A stretch of 29,944 nucleotides of DNA from Spongospora subterranea. Lineage: Eukaryota; Endomyxa; Phytomyxea; Plasmodiophorida; Plasmodiophoridae. The translations under genes were made by a program, and so were the position numbers. Below, piece after piece: positions 10,046 through 22,500 of this stretch; position 1 is the first letter of the stretch; every line of letters starts with the position of its first letter. Under the pieces are notes generated by a model that was not told the DNA's origin, did not search any database, and saw only the letters and a list, made by a program, of their open reading frames with translations. The stretch spans positions 1-29,944 of the forward strand of contig OUQQ01000203.1 of the NCBI GenBank assembly GCA_900404475.1, in the 5' to 3' direction.

Positions 10046-11025
10046 TGGCTACTACAGGGGGCTGCTGCTGTCTATGAATGCGAATGTTGATTCCGTTCCG
10101 GTTTTACCGTCCGTTATAAAATGTCTCCTTGCTTTATTCTCCATGAGCGAATGAGTACTTTGAGTATTGTCCACACTGGACGTTGCTTCACGTCGATGGC
10201 CTTCAAAAATAGTGTTACGCGATGTGATTTCACGACTTTTGAAAAACACCGCAATCGTAACAACCGGATACGTGTATGGGTAACTATTGGAGCGAAAAAA
10301 ATCTCTGTCACTTTGTCGAGTGTTGAAAACATTGCGGTCCGTTCTCCTGCAGGCGTGATCTTATTTGATGTGTAGAAGATGCTGTGAAGCAGATCGTATC
10401 CTGACATTATTTTGAATCTAAAAAGATTCTGTTTTGTGAAAATCGACGGATTTCAGAGTCATCATAATGTTTACTTACGACAACCAAAGGGGCTAATAAG
10501 GAAATGGAGATATCTGGCGTGATATTGGCTGAATTTCAACCCAGGTTTCGTAGTTGGGTATGTTGTGGCCAGTCTGAGAACGTCATTTGAAACTAAATAG
10601 ATTCTGTTTTGTGAAAAATCGACGGATTGCGAGTCATCATAATGTTTACTTACGACAACCAAAGGGGCTAATAAGGAAATGGAGATATCTGGCGTGATAT
10701 TGGCTGAATTTCAAACCAAGTTTCGTAGTTGGGTATGTTGTGGCCAGTCTGAGAACGTCAAGACGATTTTGTTATATGTTTTGTTTTTAGAAACAGTTTG
10801 CTTCTCGGTTGAACGAGAATTTTCTTTGAGGTCTTTATTCCATTGTCTCTATTATTTCAGGAAATTCCATCTTGGCAAGCAATGATTCACATCAGTATAG
10901 GTGCAATGACCAGTGAAAACATGAGTTTCAATCTCAGGCAAATACAAAGATAAAGCTGCGCCTTGAACCCAGACTTAGGAGATCTGTCACGATTAGAATA
11001 GATTGGCAAATATGAACCGGAAACA
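10046..11025. other. Intergenic between convergent thiolase and membrane-protein genes
   Basis: Holds the 175-bp tandem duplication at 10411-10760. Open frames at 10114-10407 (-) and 10121-10375 (+) mirror each other and look like chance frames. No other structure seen. Confidence 0.5.
10411..10760. repeat. 175-bp direct tandem duplication
   Basis: Copy 1 is 10411-10585 and copy 2 is 10586-10760, head to tail with no spacer and equal length. They differ at only a handful of positions plus a compensating pair of 1-bp indels near aaaatcgacgg/aaaaatcgacgg. From tcatcataatgtttacttac onward they are almost identical. This indicates a recent unequal-exchange or replication-slippage duplication in noncoding DNA. 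No terminal inverted repeats were seen. Confidence 0.95.
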
Positions 11026-11773
11026 TCACAATTTAGGTTTTGAGGGATCCGGATTTAATTTACTTGTATATATAGGTCTATAGAATCTGCTGATTTCTAG
11101 GCTCATTACGACATCTTTGCACAAAATTCCGGCAACGAAACCAACGAAGGAGGCGATTCTGGCCAGAGAGTCCATTTAAATATTGACAGATCGCCAACAC
11201 GGTGGTGGTTTGGGCCGAGTTCAAAGGGGAAAATGTCCCGACCAAGTAAATAATGCGACCATTAAGAAGACGCGCGACTAGCTCAACAGCACGATTATCA
11301 TTGTCTGGAATCTGAGTTTCTCGCAGCATCGATTCAAACACTAAAAGTGGTAAATCCCATCTGATGTTGGACGTTCTCAAGATCTGGCCGGCTGAGCTGA
11401 TCTGCAACAGAATCGACGCGTCTTTCTCGCACTCGTCATCGTCAATATTACGAACCTCACACCCGTCTTTATCATCACGAGCAGAGGCTAAAGAATCGGA
11501 TATAAATTGCGCGCATTGAAAGCGCGATCGAATATAATGTGCTGGTAAACGGTCCCATTGTTCGGTAATTTGCTTAGCAAGTTCCGAGCGGTTAAATAAA
11601 ATCCGCTGTAAAATTGACTTGGCCGCCAGTAACAGAATTGGCAATAACGCCATAGCAGCACTGACTTCGTTGGAATTCGATCCATATATGCCCAGAGTTA
11701 GGATACCTGCTGAGATTGTCAGGATCATGGCCATTTGTGTTGGTTGGTCGCATAATGTGGTAATGTATCCCAT
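11026..11773 (-). CDS. Predicted membrane protein of unknown family
   Basis: Translation probably starts at ATG 11773, since a stop lies just upstream in frame. The N-terminal 60 residues are hydrophobic, with two likely membrane spans (MAMILTISAGILTLGIYG and AMALLPILLLAA). A basic/acidic loop and a leucine-rich helical part follow. The unspliced frame ends at 11078 with an Arg-rich tail of 231 aa in total. An alternative uses a 40-nt intron (donor gttggc, acceptor ctctctggccag). That switches to a frame with a third hydrophobic span (IASFVGFVAGILCKDVVM) and a Pro/Lys-rich C-terminus stopping at 11026-11028. Such tiny introns occur elsewhere here, and the hydrophobic ending seems more natural, but neither ending is proven. 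I do not recognise the family. Confidence 0.55.
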
Positions 11774-12785
11774 CAATAACGGCAGCAGCGCCAGCAATGG
11801 TTAGCACATAAATTAAGTTAGTGGTGAGGGTCTGGTGGACTCACGAGCTCGTGTATTTAGGGGGATGACTAATACATGCGTAATCCTGACTCACGCCTCT
11901 TTGTTACAATAGGTTACAAACATACACCAACAGTGACTTACCCCATCGACAACAGTAACTTACACCACCGACTAACAGTAACTTACGCCATCGACCAACA
12001 GTAACTTACACCACCGACCAACAGTAACTTACACCACCGACTAACAGTAACTTACGCCATCGACCAACAGTAACTTACACCACCGACCAACAGTAACCTA
12101 CGCCATCGACCAACAAATTTATCCAATAACCCTGCCGCTGTCGTTTACACCATATTAGGACTTGTCAGACTTCAAAGTCCTCATGAAATAACTATTGTGG
12201 CTGTGTTGTTTATCACAAATCTGTATTGCATTTTTTGGTGGTTTATGCTATTATCCGAGGAGTTTCTTTGCCCAACGCGACGGATATGCTCTTAGCTTTG
12301 ATGTTCCGATTTGTATACATATCCTTATACAGATATCAAAAAAGTCCCTTTGCAAACCTGCATTTAGATGTTGTTTCTGTAATTACAGAAGTGCCCGAGT
12401 GCAAAACCCACGACAGGTTGATGCGCTTATAGAAACAGTGAACGCTCCTTAGTCATACCGAATGTCCAGAACACCTCAAACTGTTCATCTTCCGCCCTTT
12501 ATGCTTTGATGCATCTCCATGTCATGCACCAGGATACATCTTTCGTCAGCTCAATCACTCTGGGATTGCACAATGGGCACTGGCTGTCTCGATAATTCCA
12601 CCCAGAAACTCAAGATTTGAACATTGGCCGATCATTCACCTGTTTATTACTTTTTCTTGGCCAAATCAAACCTGACCCTCTACAGTCAGCAACTCAGGCC
12701 TGAACTAACACGGTTGGTCTCGTGCCTTCCAGAAGATTCCGAACCCGGAATACGATAGGGAGACCATTGCCAATATCTCGTCAAT
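11774..12785. other. Intergenic between divergent membrane-protein and TTC23-like genes
   Basis: Contains the 23-bp minisatellite (11928-12110). The rest, 12111-12785, shows only short unrelated open frames and presumably includes the promoter of the TPR gene. Confidence 0.5.
11928..12110. repeat. 23-bp minisatellite, eight units with a three-unit higher-order duplication
   Basis: The unit is yaacagtaacttacrccaycgac. The first unit is 22 bp and seven 23-bp units follow, for 183 bp in total. Units 2-3-4 and 5-6-7 are identical triplets (69 bp), so the array grew by duplication of a three-unit block. Units abut directly without spacers, so this is not a CRISPR array. Confidence 0.95.
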
Positions 12786-14532
12786 ATGAGTTCGCATTCC
12801 AAGTCGGCCGCCATAATTGGCCTTGATAGTTCAATGGGGTTTAACCATGCTGCCCTCATGTTTGGAGGGCATAGTCGACACTCTAAGAAAATGTCAATTT
12901 CCTCGAAAAAACGTCAATCGTCACCGCGGTTATTAACAAAAAAGGTTTTGGACCCAGAACTGGAAGATGTCGACATGACACCGCCAGAAGAACGACTCGC
13001 GAAGTTTTCTGTGTTGGCGGTCGAGTACGAGGAACGTCACGATTTCGAGCAGTTGGTAACGGCCAGGATGCATTGCTTGGCGCTTGCACAACTATGTTTT
13101 GGCAAAACGCACCCAGAAGTCACGCTATCACATCTACGATTGGGCAACGCTTTTCAACGCCGGGGCCTGTTCGTACAGGCTGAGCAACATGCACAGACCG
13201 CTCTGGATCGGCTAACGTCTATCGACCACGGCGAGAAAGAATCCAAACGGATCCGGTTTGGAGCGCTTTCTACTGTTGGATGCGCAGGGATAGGCCTTCG
13301 CCAATGGGCCAAAGCTGAGCCTCTTTTGCAGCAGGCGCAGGACCTGGTCGAATATGCATCAGGAGCGAGCGATAAAGCCAACCTCATGCTGGCTTTATCG
13401 CAGGTTCAGACACAGGTCGGGCCTTATCCTGCAGTATTATTACCTTATCGTCATTACACCATACTGTTCAAATGACTGACGTGGCGTTATGTTTGAATTG
13501 GTACTCTCAAACGGATGACGGTTGATTCCTCATGGGGATGTGGCAATCGGAAGACATCCCTGACTGAAGATTGAAATTTTATGCAATTATACCAGTTGGG
13601 GACAGAGTTTAGTGATTTCCTGCCCAAAACCTTGTTGAAAATATTGGAGCCTATTTCAAAGGTTTTCTAGTTATATTTGCAACGGAAATTTGTATCGACC
13701 TAATAATTCACTCTATATCCTTAAATCTCATTTCAGAAACGCTATTATGGCGATGCGGTAGAAACCCTAGAAAGTGCACTGGCTGAAAAACTGAAGATCG
13801 TATCTGAGACCCATCCGGATATGTTGGCATTCTTCCTGCAATTGGGTCGGGCTTATCATCGCCTGTCGACAACCGCTGCAGATCAACCCAACCCTCTCAT
13901 GTCGCAAAAGGCTGTCGAGGTACTCACCAAGGCTGTCAACGTCGGCGTTGTCAACAACTTTGTATTCAAGCAGGAGATGGGCGACGCAATGTTCTATCTT
14001 GGGTAAGTCCCTTACGTTTGTCGTTTGTCGAGGCGCTAATTTTCTCTTTGATTTCACCTCACTAAATGATCGTTAACAGCCTTGATCATGATATTTTGCT
14101 CATTAATTCTGTGTCTTTAACAGGGCCAGTTTGGCGGAGTCGGGAAAGGCCGAAAACGCCATCGAATACTTCGAACGATCACTAAAGGTGTATCGGACCC
14201 TACATGGCAAACGATCAGCTCCGGTTGCTCGAACCCTTCGCCAGATCGCGTTCCTGTTCATCCGTCAGCGAAACCTGGATAGTGCCATTCCCTATTTGGC
14301 GGCCGTTATCAAGGCAGAATCGCACCTGCATGGACCCAACAGCGTTCAAGTTGGGGATCTATTGAAAACACGAGGCGATGTTCTACTGATAGCTCAGCGA
14401 TACGACGAGGCAATCGCGTCGCTGACTGAAGCCGCCTCCGTCTACGAGACCGTATTTGGGTCCGATTGCCAGCAACGCAAGGAATGTCATGACAGAATTG
14501 CCCGAGCCGATGAAATCAAATATTCGGAGTAA
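12786..14532 (+). CDS. TPR protein, TTC23-like (kinesin-light-chain-type repeats)
   Basis: Three exons (12786-13415, 13737-14002, 14124-14532) join in phase into 434 aa. After a basic low-complexity N-terminus (about 1-65), tandem TPR helices run to the end. The segment with FEQLVTARMHCLALAQLCFG then KTHPEV and a repeat ending QAEQHAQTALD parallels the TTC23 opening, where a 'Y-x-x-H' motif follows CLALTR. Later repeats contain YFERSLKVYRTLHG and RYDEAIASLTEAASVYE, typical of the kinesin-light-chain TPR type. TTC23 proteins of animals act at the ciliary base (EvC zone), and the length (about 447 aa in human) matches. The TTC23 identity is by pattern; a generic KLC-type TPR protein is the alternative. 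Introns are 321 and 121 nt. Confidence 0.8.
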
Positions 14533-16467
14533 ACAATAAATTCTGAGAATTCTGATGTGATTGATCGGGCAATCGTCGACCGTTGCAATCGACAACACGA
14601 GACACTCTTCATTGCTACTGGGAAATCAGGAACGCCCCGCTGGAGATTCAGGAATAACCCGTTGTATTGCGGAAAAGAGCAAAACAACATAAAGTGGGGT
14701 TGGACGAAAGTGTTTTACCAGATCCCATCAGTCTGGAAAGGAAGAGGAAAAATTCTGTATCTGAGCTGAGGGCAATATCGTCCAATCCAATAGGGATATG
14801 GCGGTCGGTCCACAATCACCATTGCCAACACACTGTTGTTGAATTAACATCGACATTAGTGATAACAGATATCCTCAAGAAAATCAAGCACAATCATCAG
14901 CGAGATGGTACCACTATAGGGAAAGTTGTGAAGAAGGTGCTCTAGCAACATCTCGTTAATCACAAACAAATTTAATCACAAAGAAATTTTCTGTCTGAAT
15001 ATTGTAAAACAAAACTTGAAAATTAAAGGGGTCAAGATGGCGATGCACAAACACCCCGGTGTCGCATTCGATACATGTCATGAATATTACTGTTTTTAGC
15101 CCTGATGCTGTCTTCCCTGATCAACAGTTTCTCAGAATGGTTTCAGTGAAAATAATACCATTGGTGCTGTTATGACATGTGCGAGTTGATCCTCAGCTCA
15201 TGATAATGAACGTTTTAATGATCTGGGGACACCAATGCCAATCCACGAATCTGGCCAAGGCGCTATTCAGCCGGATCAAAATTTCACAAGAACGCCTTCA
15301 TACAATACACCAGATGATCTCCACATTTGGCTGCACTTTACCAACAACCTCTTGGTTTACAGGGCTTCTTGTTGGTCGCCTTCAGATCCATGTTGCTTCA
15401 AGCGAACTGCCAAAGTTCAATACACTACACGATTTCGTTTTACCAAGAATCTGAGCACCATTTCGAATCCATTCAATTGTTCGGTATATTAGACCAGATG
15501 CATTTTCCAGCAATTATGTACAAAGATTTTCGTGGTTTAGAGAATGGACAAAGTACTGATATGGCAAAGACTTAGATATATTCTCAATGATAGGATCAAC
15601 ATTCTAACCTGAATAATTTTGCCAAAATAGAACTGGCGGTGATATGGTTATGGTAAGACAACGCCTGTGAGCTGTTGATGCAACTGCCAGGGCAAACCAA
15701 TACCTTCTTGAACAACATCAGTTAGTTCTATCTCTGCCCCAATTGCTTCATGGCCTTTGCCCTGTTCGGGCGTCATTTCATGCCAGAATCTGATCACATT
15801 CATTCAATACCCAAGGACACAATCGACAATCGAAATGAAGGAACCCCCTTTCATCTCAGTTGACGATCATCAACGTACGGGAATTCTCTGTGAAACGGTC
15901 GTTGATTGGGTGTAAAAAAGCAGGAGAAGCATCGACGAATGCGCCATCTCCAGTATGATGTCATGTGATGAGTTATGAATCAGACGGTGGCACGTCTGTA
16001 AACTAGCGTTTTCTCGAACAATCTCATTCAGTGTATTCTTTAACCGTAGACGGACTGTGTGATGAAATGGCGATAAACTAATGGCCGATATATGATTGTC
16101 TGTGGGTTTATTCGCTCATCTCGGTCGTTAGAACCAGTAGTGTCTCTCTTTTACAGAGCACAAGCGAGCGTTAATGATATCTGAATAAGTCTCTTCGGTA
16201 TTGTGTTGTCAGCAAACAAACCCTGATCGAGAGGACCTTTGACTACTAGCGCTGATCATCTGTTTATAGTGGTGCTAAGTGACTATCACGACACTTGTTA
16301 TTTCAAAGCAGAAGACCACGAAAACAACCGGTGAAACGGCATCAGCGATTAAAATCTTGGTTCAATGTTCAACCACATTTAGATGACGAAAGAACCTGTC
16401 GAAAATGGGAGGAGAACAGGACCTTTTCACACTGAATTCCTATTTATTGAGGTTTCTCAACGACAAA
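14533..16467. other. Large intergenic interval between convergent TTC23-like and peptidase genes
   Basis: No supportable gene across 1.9 kb. Overlapping plus-strand frames at 15179-15575 are open in all three frames, which argues against real coding. It may hide decayed mobile DNA, but I recognise no domain or terminal repeat. Confidence 0.45.
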
Positions 16468-19215
16468 TCAGAAATCGAGTTTGGCGACCCAGTGTTTAAA
16501 GCGCTTGCATGCGGCGGTCAGGCCACCGTCCTCCACGCTGTCGGCCACAACTTCGTCGCCATGAACAAGAATCACGCGCATGTCCAAATGTTTGGAAACG
16601 TCGGCGCCGAATGCGAAACGAGGTCCTTGGGAAACGGCGGCGTCGTAGGAGCTGCGTTCTTGGGCAATCTTACTGTGGACATCTTCTTCGAGCATGGCCA
16701 CCCAGGCGTCACCGGATAGCGCCTTTGCCGTCATGTTTTGAACCAAATCCATGAACGGGACACTGTTGCCAGGACGCCAATAAATGTTGTCCAAATCAGC
16801 ACCAATCTAGAAGACTGTACTCAGCGACAATGATATTATCCAGTGCAACTTATTGCGATCGGGCGCTAGATGACGAAAGGTTACACGAAAGTAAACACTT
16901 TGATATGTTTTGAACGAATTACACACTAACAGCGAAACACTAATGTCGATAAAGGCAACCAATTGCTGATTGGAAAAACGCAAAAACAATTGAAAGCAAG
17001 GTCAATGTTGAAGAAAACAAAAACTAAAAAAAAACAACCTGGGGATTATCGACGATTGTTTGGTATTTGCTGAGGAAGTGGGCCCGAGTTTGATGAACCG
17101 CCATATCGGCCAGCACATACCCATGATAATAAGCGGCGCTCTCATCACTCAATATATGAGGGATGCTGAGCAAAGGACGTGATGATAAACCGCCCTGGAT
17201 TGCATACTCGACGTCATCTGACAGGGCCAACAACCCATCGACCGTCACCTGATCGTCTGGCAGTTCGTAAAGACGACGCTCGAAGAATGGGACCGCCAGC
17301 ATCGAGCGCAGGGCAAATACTTTATACGGGTGCGTCGCTAGTAGATCGGCTTCGATTGTCGAAAACGGGATCGGCTCGCCAGTCCGAGAGAGAGCAAAAC
17401 GACCCATCCAAGTTGCGTCGCCGACAAGAGAATCCAAAAACATCGACTGAAAAAAACAAAAGTTATTTAAAGAAACGAAGGCGAACAATTACTTTATATA
17501 ATCAAAACAGAATCAAACGCTGATACAATCGAACCTGCGTTTCAGCATAGGCAACTGATGTTGGGGCGCGCTCCTGAGAGAAAAGCGGGCTGTGTTGTTT
17601 GACGTTAGCGAAATGTGCAGCGTGACCACCCTCGTGCATGAGCGTGATTAGGGCGGTGTGTCCAGAGCCGACCTGTTTAGGCGAAGCCAGGCTGGTCAGG
17701 TTGGCCTGCGACGGAACCCAATCATTGTGCGACCGCACCCAGGCGGGTTGTGGCCAATGACAGAACCTAATACACCAACATCAAGACGTTGGAAACCAGA
17801 AACTCTAAAAGGAGATGGTGGGAAAACACATATCGATACAAAACATTGAAAGCACAAAAGAAAACTCGAGAAAAGACTCATATGGAAACCGATGCTCGAC
17901 TGTTTGCGAGTGTCGTACCCGTTGCTATATTTCCCTGGGCGATCGCAAAGGTCCATGCGCATGGTTGCCCCTGAATATGTGATCCCCATGCCGGCGAATG
18001 AGCGCGCCCATACATCGACAGCGTTCTCAAAGGGGAAATACGGATCCTTCATTCGGTCGATCGCACCGGATAGGGCAAATCCGGTATTCCAGGGGTTCAG
18101 GGCGTCCGGACCGCGAGAGACGCCTAAGTTTTTCCGAGCGTGCTCCATTAATGGGCGAGAGCGTTCTTCCAGCGCGTCCAAAATGGTGAATAGCGTGTGT
18201 TTGTTGAACCCTTCAGCCTGCGACACTTTCATATCGTAGAAGCATTGGTAGCCCAACAGGCGCGCCAGCTTGTTTCTTAGAAGCACAATCCTAATCGAAT
18301 GTTCTCGTTAGTCGAACCATCAAATATTTTAAACAACCGAAACTGTAATGTGATTATACGAAAATGAACCTCGTAGGAAAATGGTCGAAAACACACCAGT
18401 ATCATTTCGAATGACAAACCGTGACCGTATCAAACCAATTGGAAGAACGCATTACTCGCAGAATTTGGGAACGATGAAGGTGCCGATAGATCGCATCCCT
18501 TGATAACAGGACTTGCGAACAGTTTCATTTTGATCGGTACGCATGACATTGCGTAGCTGAACGCTGGACGCTGGCGTCACGGTACCATTCCCGTCAACGT
18601 ATTGCAACTTCATCATATTACGCTCCGATGCCAGTTCAGCCTCCAACGCGTCTATTCGTTGACGTATAGCGCGCGCGTCTTCGTTCTCAATGACGTAGCA
18701 CTTGATGGTCCGTTCGAATAGCTCCAGCGTGCGGCGATGATCATCGGTCAGTGAAGGAGACGATAACCATTGGCGGACCGTTGCCAGCGCGCTCGTATCC
18801 CCGAGAAACGCATCCAGCTCCGCCTTCGTCTTGGTCAGATTTGCTAGACACCATAGCGAGAATCAATAATCGACCGCATTAATGTAATCTGACGGTCAAC
18901 ACAGGGCCAACTGGTGGACGAAACCTTATGAGAATGATAAAAACTACCTGCTGATGCATTCTTCAGGTTCATCTTTGTGGCCCAAAAACAATCTGCAACA
19001 ATAGCGCCATGGTTAAAACTGATGACGGGCAAAACAGGAGGGGGAGGGCGATCCCGACCTTCATAGGCCTTATGCTTGGATTCATAAGCGGAATTGAACG
19101 ATTCGATGAAGGTGTCGACGCTGCCGGCCTGTACCATACCCGCTGCTACCGTTGACGAGGTCGTGAATGAATGGCGAACGAAACAAGAGGATAGCGGTCG
19201 GATCCACAACAACAT
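16468..19215 (-). CDS. M3 family zinc metallopeptidase (PepF-like oligopeptidase), probably mitochondrial
   Basis: A zinc-dependent oligopeptidase. Seven exons (19215-19059, 18992-18948, 18843-18456, 18290-17919, 17766-17535, 17446-17039, 16806-16468) join in phase into 646 aa. The zinc motif is HEGGH (365-369) within LITLMHEGGHAAHF. A downstream Glu (about 396, in SVAYAETQ) is the expected third ligand, and AYYHGYVLA is the conserved late Tyr region of M3 enzymes. KLARLLGY and RPGKYSNGFCHW are further family landmarks. The N-terminus (MLLWIRPLSSCFVRHSF) is basic, hydroxylated and without acidic residues, as in a mitochondrial presequence. Exon 2 is only 45 nt. No disrupted catalytic residue is seen. 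The subfamily assignment (M3B versus M3A) is tentative. Confidence 0.92.
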
Positions 19216-19534
19216 ATATGGACGGACCGTTTAGTTCACCGAACCCGGGACAATATTAACCCCTAAAACACATCACAACTCCGCATCGATTTCTTTCATC
19301 GTTTTTCAACCGACTTGCAGACAATCAGGACGCGATTCGTTCACGATTTCAAATTTACAATTTCCTCCCGAACATACTCGCTTGCGCTCGGGATTACTCG
19401 AAATGATGTGGCGCACTGTGAAAAACTGACACGACTGGGTCAGCGCTGAAACAGCTCATCGAAAGTACAATATGAACTCGAAATAATATATATTGTATTT
19501 GGCGATAACAGGTTAGGATATAAACAACAGTTAT
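19216..19534. other. Short spacer between the peptidase start and the ISWI stop
   Basis: This 319-bp stretch separates two minus-strand genes. It should hold the peptidase promoter and the ISWI 3' UTR. No motif is recognised. Confidence 0.5.
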
Positions 19535-22500
19535 TCACTTGTTCGGCGTGCCAATAGATACTCTGGCCTGCTGTTGAGAGGTCTTTCTTTTCGGTTCAGA
19601 CTTCTTCAGTGAAGGTTTTTTCGCCTTCGGTGCCTCCGACCGTTTTTCGGATTTCTTGGCCTCGTCTTCTTCTTTTTTTTCAACTCCCTGTAGTAAATAA
19701 AAATGTCAAACCCGATACATTCCGGAACATCGAAAAAGAGCCCTTGGTCATAGATAAAAAACGCAAAAACAAACGGACCTTTTCAATCACTCTGACCAAA
19801 ACCTCCACGCGACGAGAAAGGTCGGCCGGTGATCGGCTTTTTAGGAAAAAATCATAGGTGAATAAAGGTGAGCACATAACAGCCATGTGCAAGCGATCCC
19901 AATCGCCGAAGCCGAACTCCTCTGCAAATACTCTTAAGAACAATGGAATACGCCATCAAACAAGCATACCAGTTTTAACCAGAAGAAAGCGATCGTTGAG
20001 CTCAGAGTAACCTTTGCCTTTGTGAGCGGTGGAATATTTGAGGTCCATGCATTCCATGGGATTGGGCGCAGCGGCAGCCACAGCACGGCTTATCACCTGA
20101 GTTAAGTTGACGTCAGATACAAACACGGACCACTTCCAATTCAATCGAAATATTCATTATATAAACACGATCAAAAGCTGCGAAACAAGAACTAGAAAAA
20201 AAAATAGTGATGGAAAAAAGATTAAATTACCGCTTGCATCTCATTGAAACGAACAAGGCGAGATTCTCCACGCTCGATAGCTTTCATGATTTTTTCCCAT
20301 CCGTCCAACTCCATGTAACGCTGACAGAATTCTTCATGATAGGCACATATCTAAACAATTGCCAAAAAAAAACCCATTGATGTTATTTAGACAGCCTGTC
20401 AACTAAATGCGATACCTCTTCTTTAGGCTTGGATGGTATAGATTTTACGATTTGATCCAAGTCTAACCGCCCGAACCGCTCTGTATCGATGATCAACACG
20501 AGAAGTAATACTGCCAATTGGCATTTCGTACCGACAGCACGAAGATAACGGTGGAAATCACGTCGGTTCCACGAAACAAACCCTTTACTGAGCAAAAGCT
20601 CCTTTTCGGCAAGTTCCTCCTCAGTTAGAGGCGGAGGTAAATCGGTTTCTTCAGCAGCCTACTACGAATTCAACAAAACGATGTCCCCCGTAGTATATAT
20701 TATACCTCATGAGAAAAAGCCCAGCGAAGATACTCTCGTTCGGTGAGTTCGTTCAACCGCACATGGTCAACAAACTGATAAAACAACATCTGAATTCAAA
20801 CGCAAAAAACCCTCATTTTGGACATAAGCTCTACCTGAAAGTCGAACAGTTGGGGTAAACGCTTCGGCCTAGGAACAGACCCTGCACTTTTTTTCCGCTT
20901 GTCCTCCATTACCTGCTCAAAGTTCATTACATATAGACAGTATATACACCATCAAGATAATCACAGATATCAATCCAAGTGTGCGAACGTTGCAAATTAA
21001 ATCCAGATAATTGTAGGTTTAAAACAAAAAGGTTAGATTAACACCTCTTTGTAATATTGGTCAACATCGTAGCTACTGCGTGATTTAGCTCGGTCGCGCT
21101 TCCCTAATGCCGTTGACACTTTGTTCAGAAAGGCCAGGTCCTGTTGTTTGCGAGATGATTGTTCGGCTCCGGCCAAGGACATGAACGCAGCATCCACCGA
21201 GGGCTCCTCTTCAGACATAGCGAAGTTCGAGAAAGATGTTTGAAAATCGGCAAGTTTTTTCTATGAATCATACACATTAGCGCCAAATCTCAGTATAAAT
21301 ACGAATAATATACTGCAAGCTGTTCGGTACGCTCGGTGCCTTTGGAAAGAATTAGGTCAATGTCTTCATCGGTAATGGTTGAATCTTTGGAGCGGAATAT
21401 CTCATCAGCACCATATCGAATCAACGTTACCATCTCCTCCTTTGAAATCTTTGCCTGACGATCGGCCAAACGGCCTTGCTGGATCACCATGGCATCCAGA
21501 CGCAGTTTCATTTCCGCCCTCTCGATTACCTGTGATCGAGCTCAGAAAATCAGTGCATGACTGGAAACATCCTGAACCTTTTCCTCAATGGTGTGCTCTG
21601 TGACAAATCGATACACAAATACATGTTTCTTTTGTCCAATGCGATGAGCTCGATCTTGAGCCTGTAAATCCATTTGCGGATTCCAATCTGATCCAAAATA
21701 AAGTTGGCCATGCGTACACACAAACAAAATGTGAGAAACGTAAGGAGACAAACAAAACTGCCTGAAAAAAACACAAAACGAATAGCTCCATCACAGAACC
21801 GAAAAGAATCAAAAATGATTCACAGCGAGCAAACCTGAATCATATAGGACGACGATGTCCGCAGTCTGGAGATTGATTCCGAGGCCCCCAGCTCTTGAGG
21901 ACAAAAGGAACAAGAACTTGTTTGATCCCTCGGCATTATACTCTGCCATCTGCCGCTCGCGGTCTTCCGACCCGGTTGAACCATCGATTCGGCAGTATTC
22001 GTATCCACGATATCTGAATCAAAGAAGTGAACTTGTTTGATTCGGATAAAATTGCAACCCCTTACACCGCGAAATCTTCGAGAATATCGAGCACTCTTGT
22101 CATTTGAGAAAATATAAGGACGCGCGACCCTTGTTGTTGTAAGCGCGATAACAACTTGTCCAGTACGACCATTTTGCCGCTGTTCGTAATCATATGCTCA
22201 CCATACGCTGGTAGAGACCTATCCTCAATTCCCTCAAACAAGTACGGATGGTTAGCTGCTTTCCGTAGCTGCATCATTACATTTAGCAGTCCTGCACATT
22301 ATGAATGTTACTGGGCGTGAGTCCGGAAAAAACAGCAACGAAACATTGTCTAACAAAACTACAGAGAAGCTAGAGGCAACATTTTTGTACAATACAAATA
22401 TTACGTTTTGTGCTTCGAGTCGATCCTTGAATCGCATCAAGATCGCGGGTGAATATGGCCCGGTATATTTCTTTTTGGACAGCGGACATGCCCACATAGA

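Noticed and set aside
11928..12110. Regular short repeats suggestive of a CRISPR array
   Set aside because: Units abut directly with no unique spacers and the genes around are spliced eukaryotic genes.
15179..15575. Possible gene in three overlapping plus-strand frames
   Set aside because: All three frames are open to similar extent and none has a recognisable domain or splice sites.
16405..16719. 104-codon plus-strand open frame
   Set aside because: Antisense shadow of the last exon of the M3 peptidase.
17696..18286. Single 196-codon minus-strand frame
   Set aside because: It reads through a 152-nt intron (17767-17918); splicing restores the conserved KYSNGFCHW segment of the peptidase.
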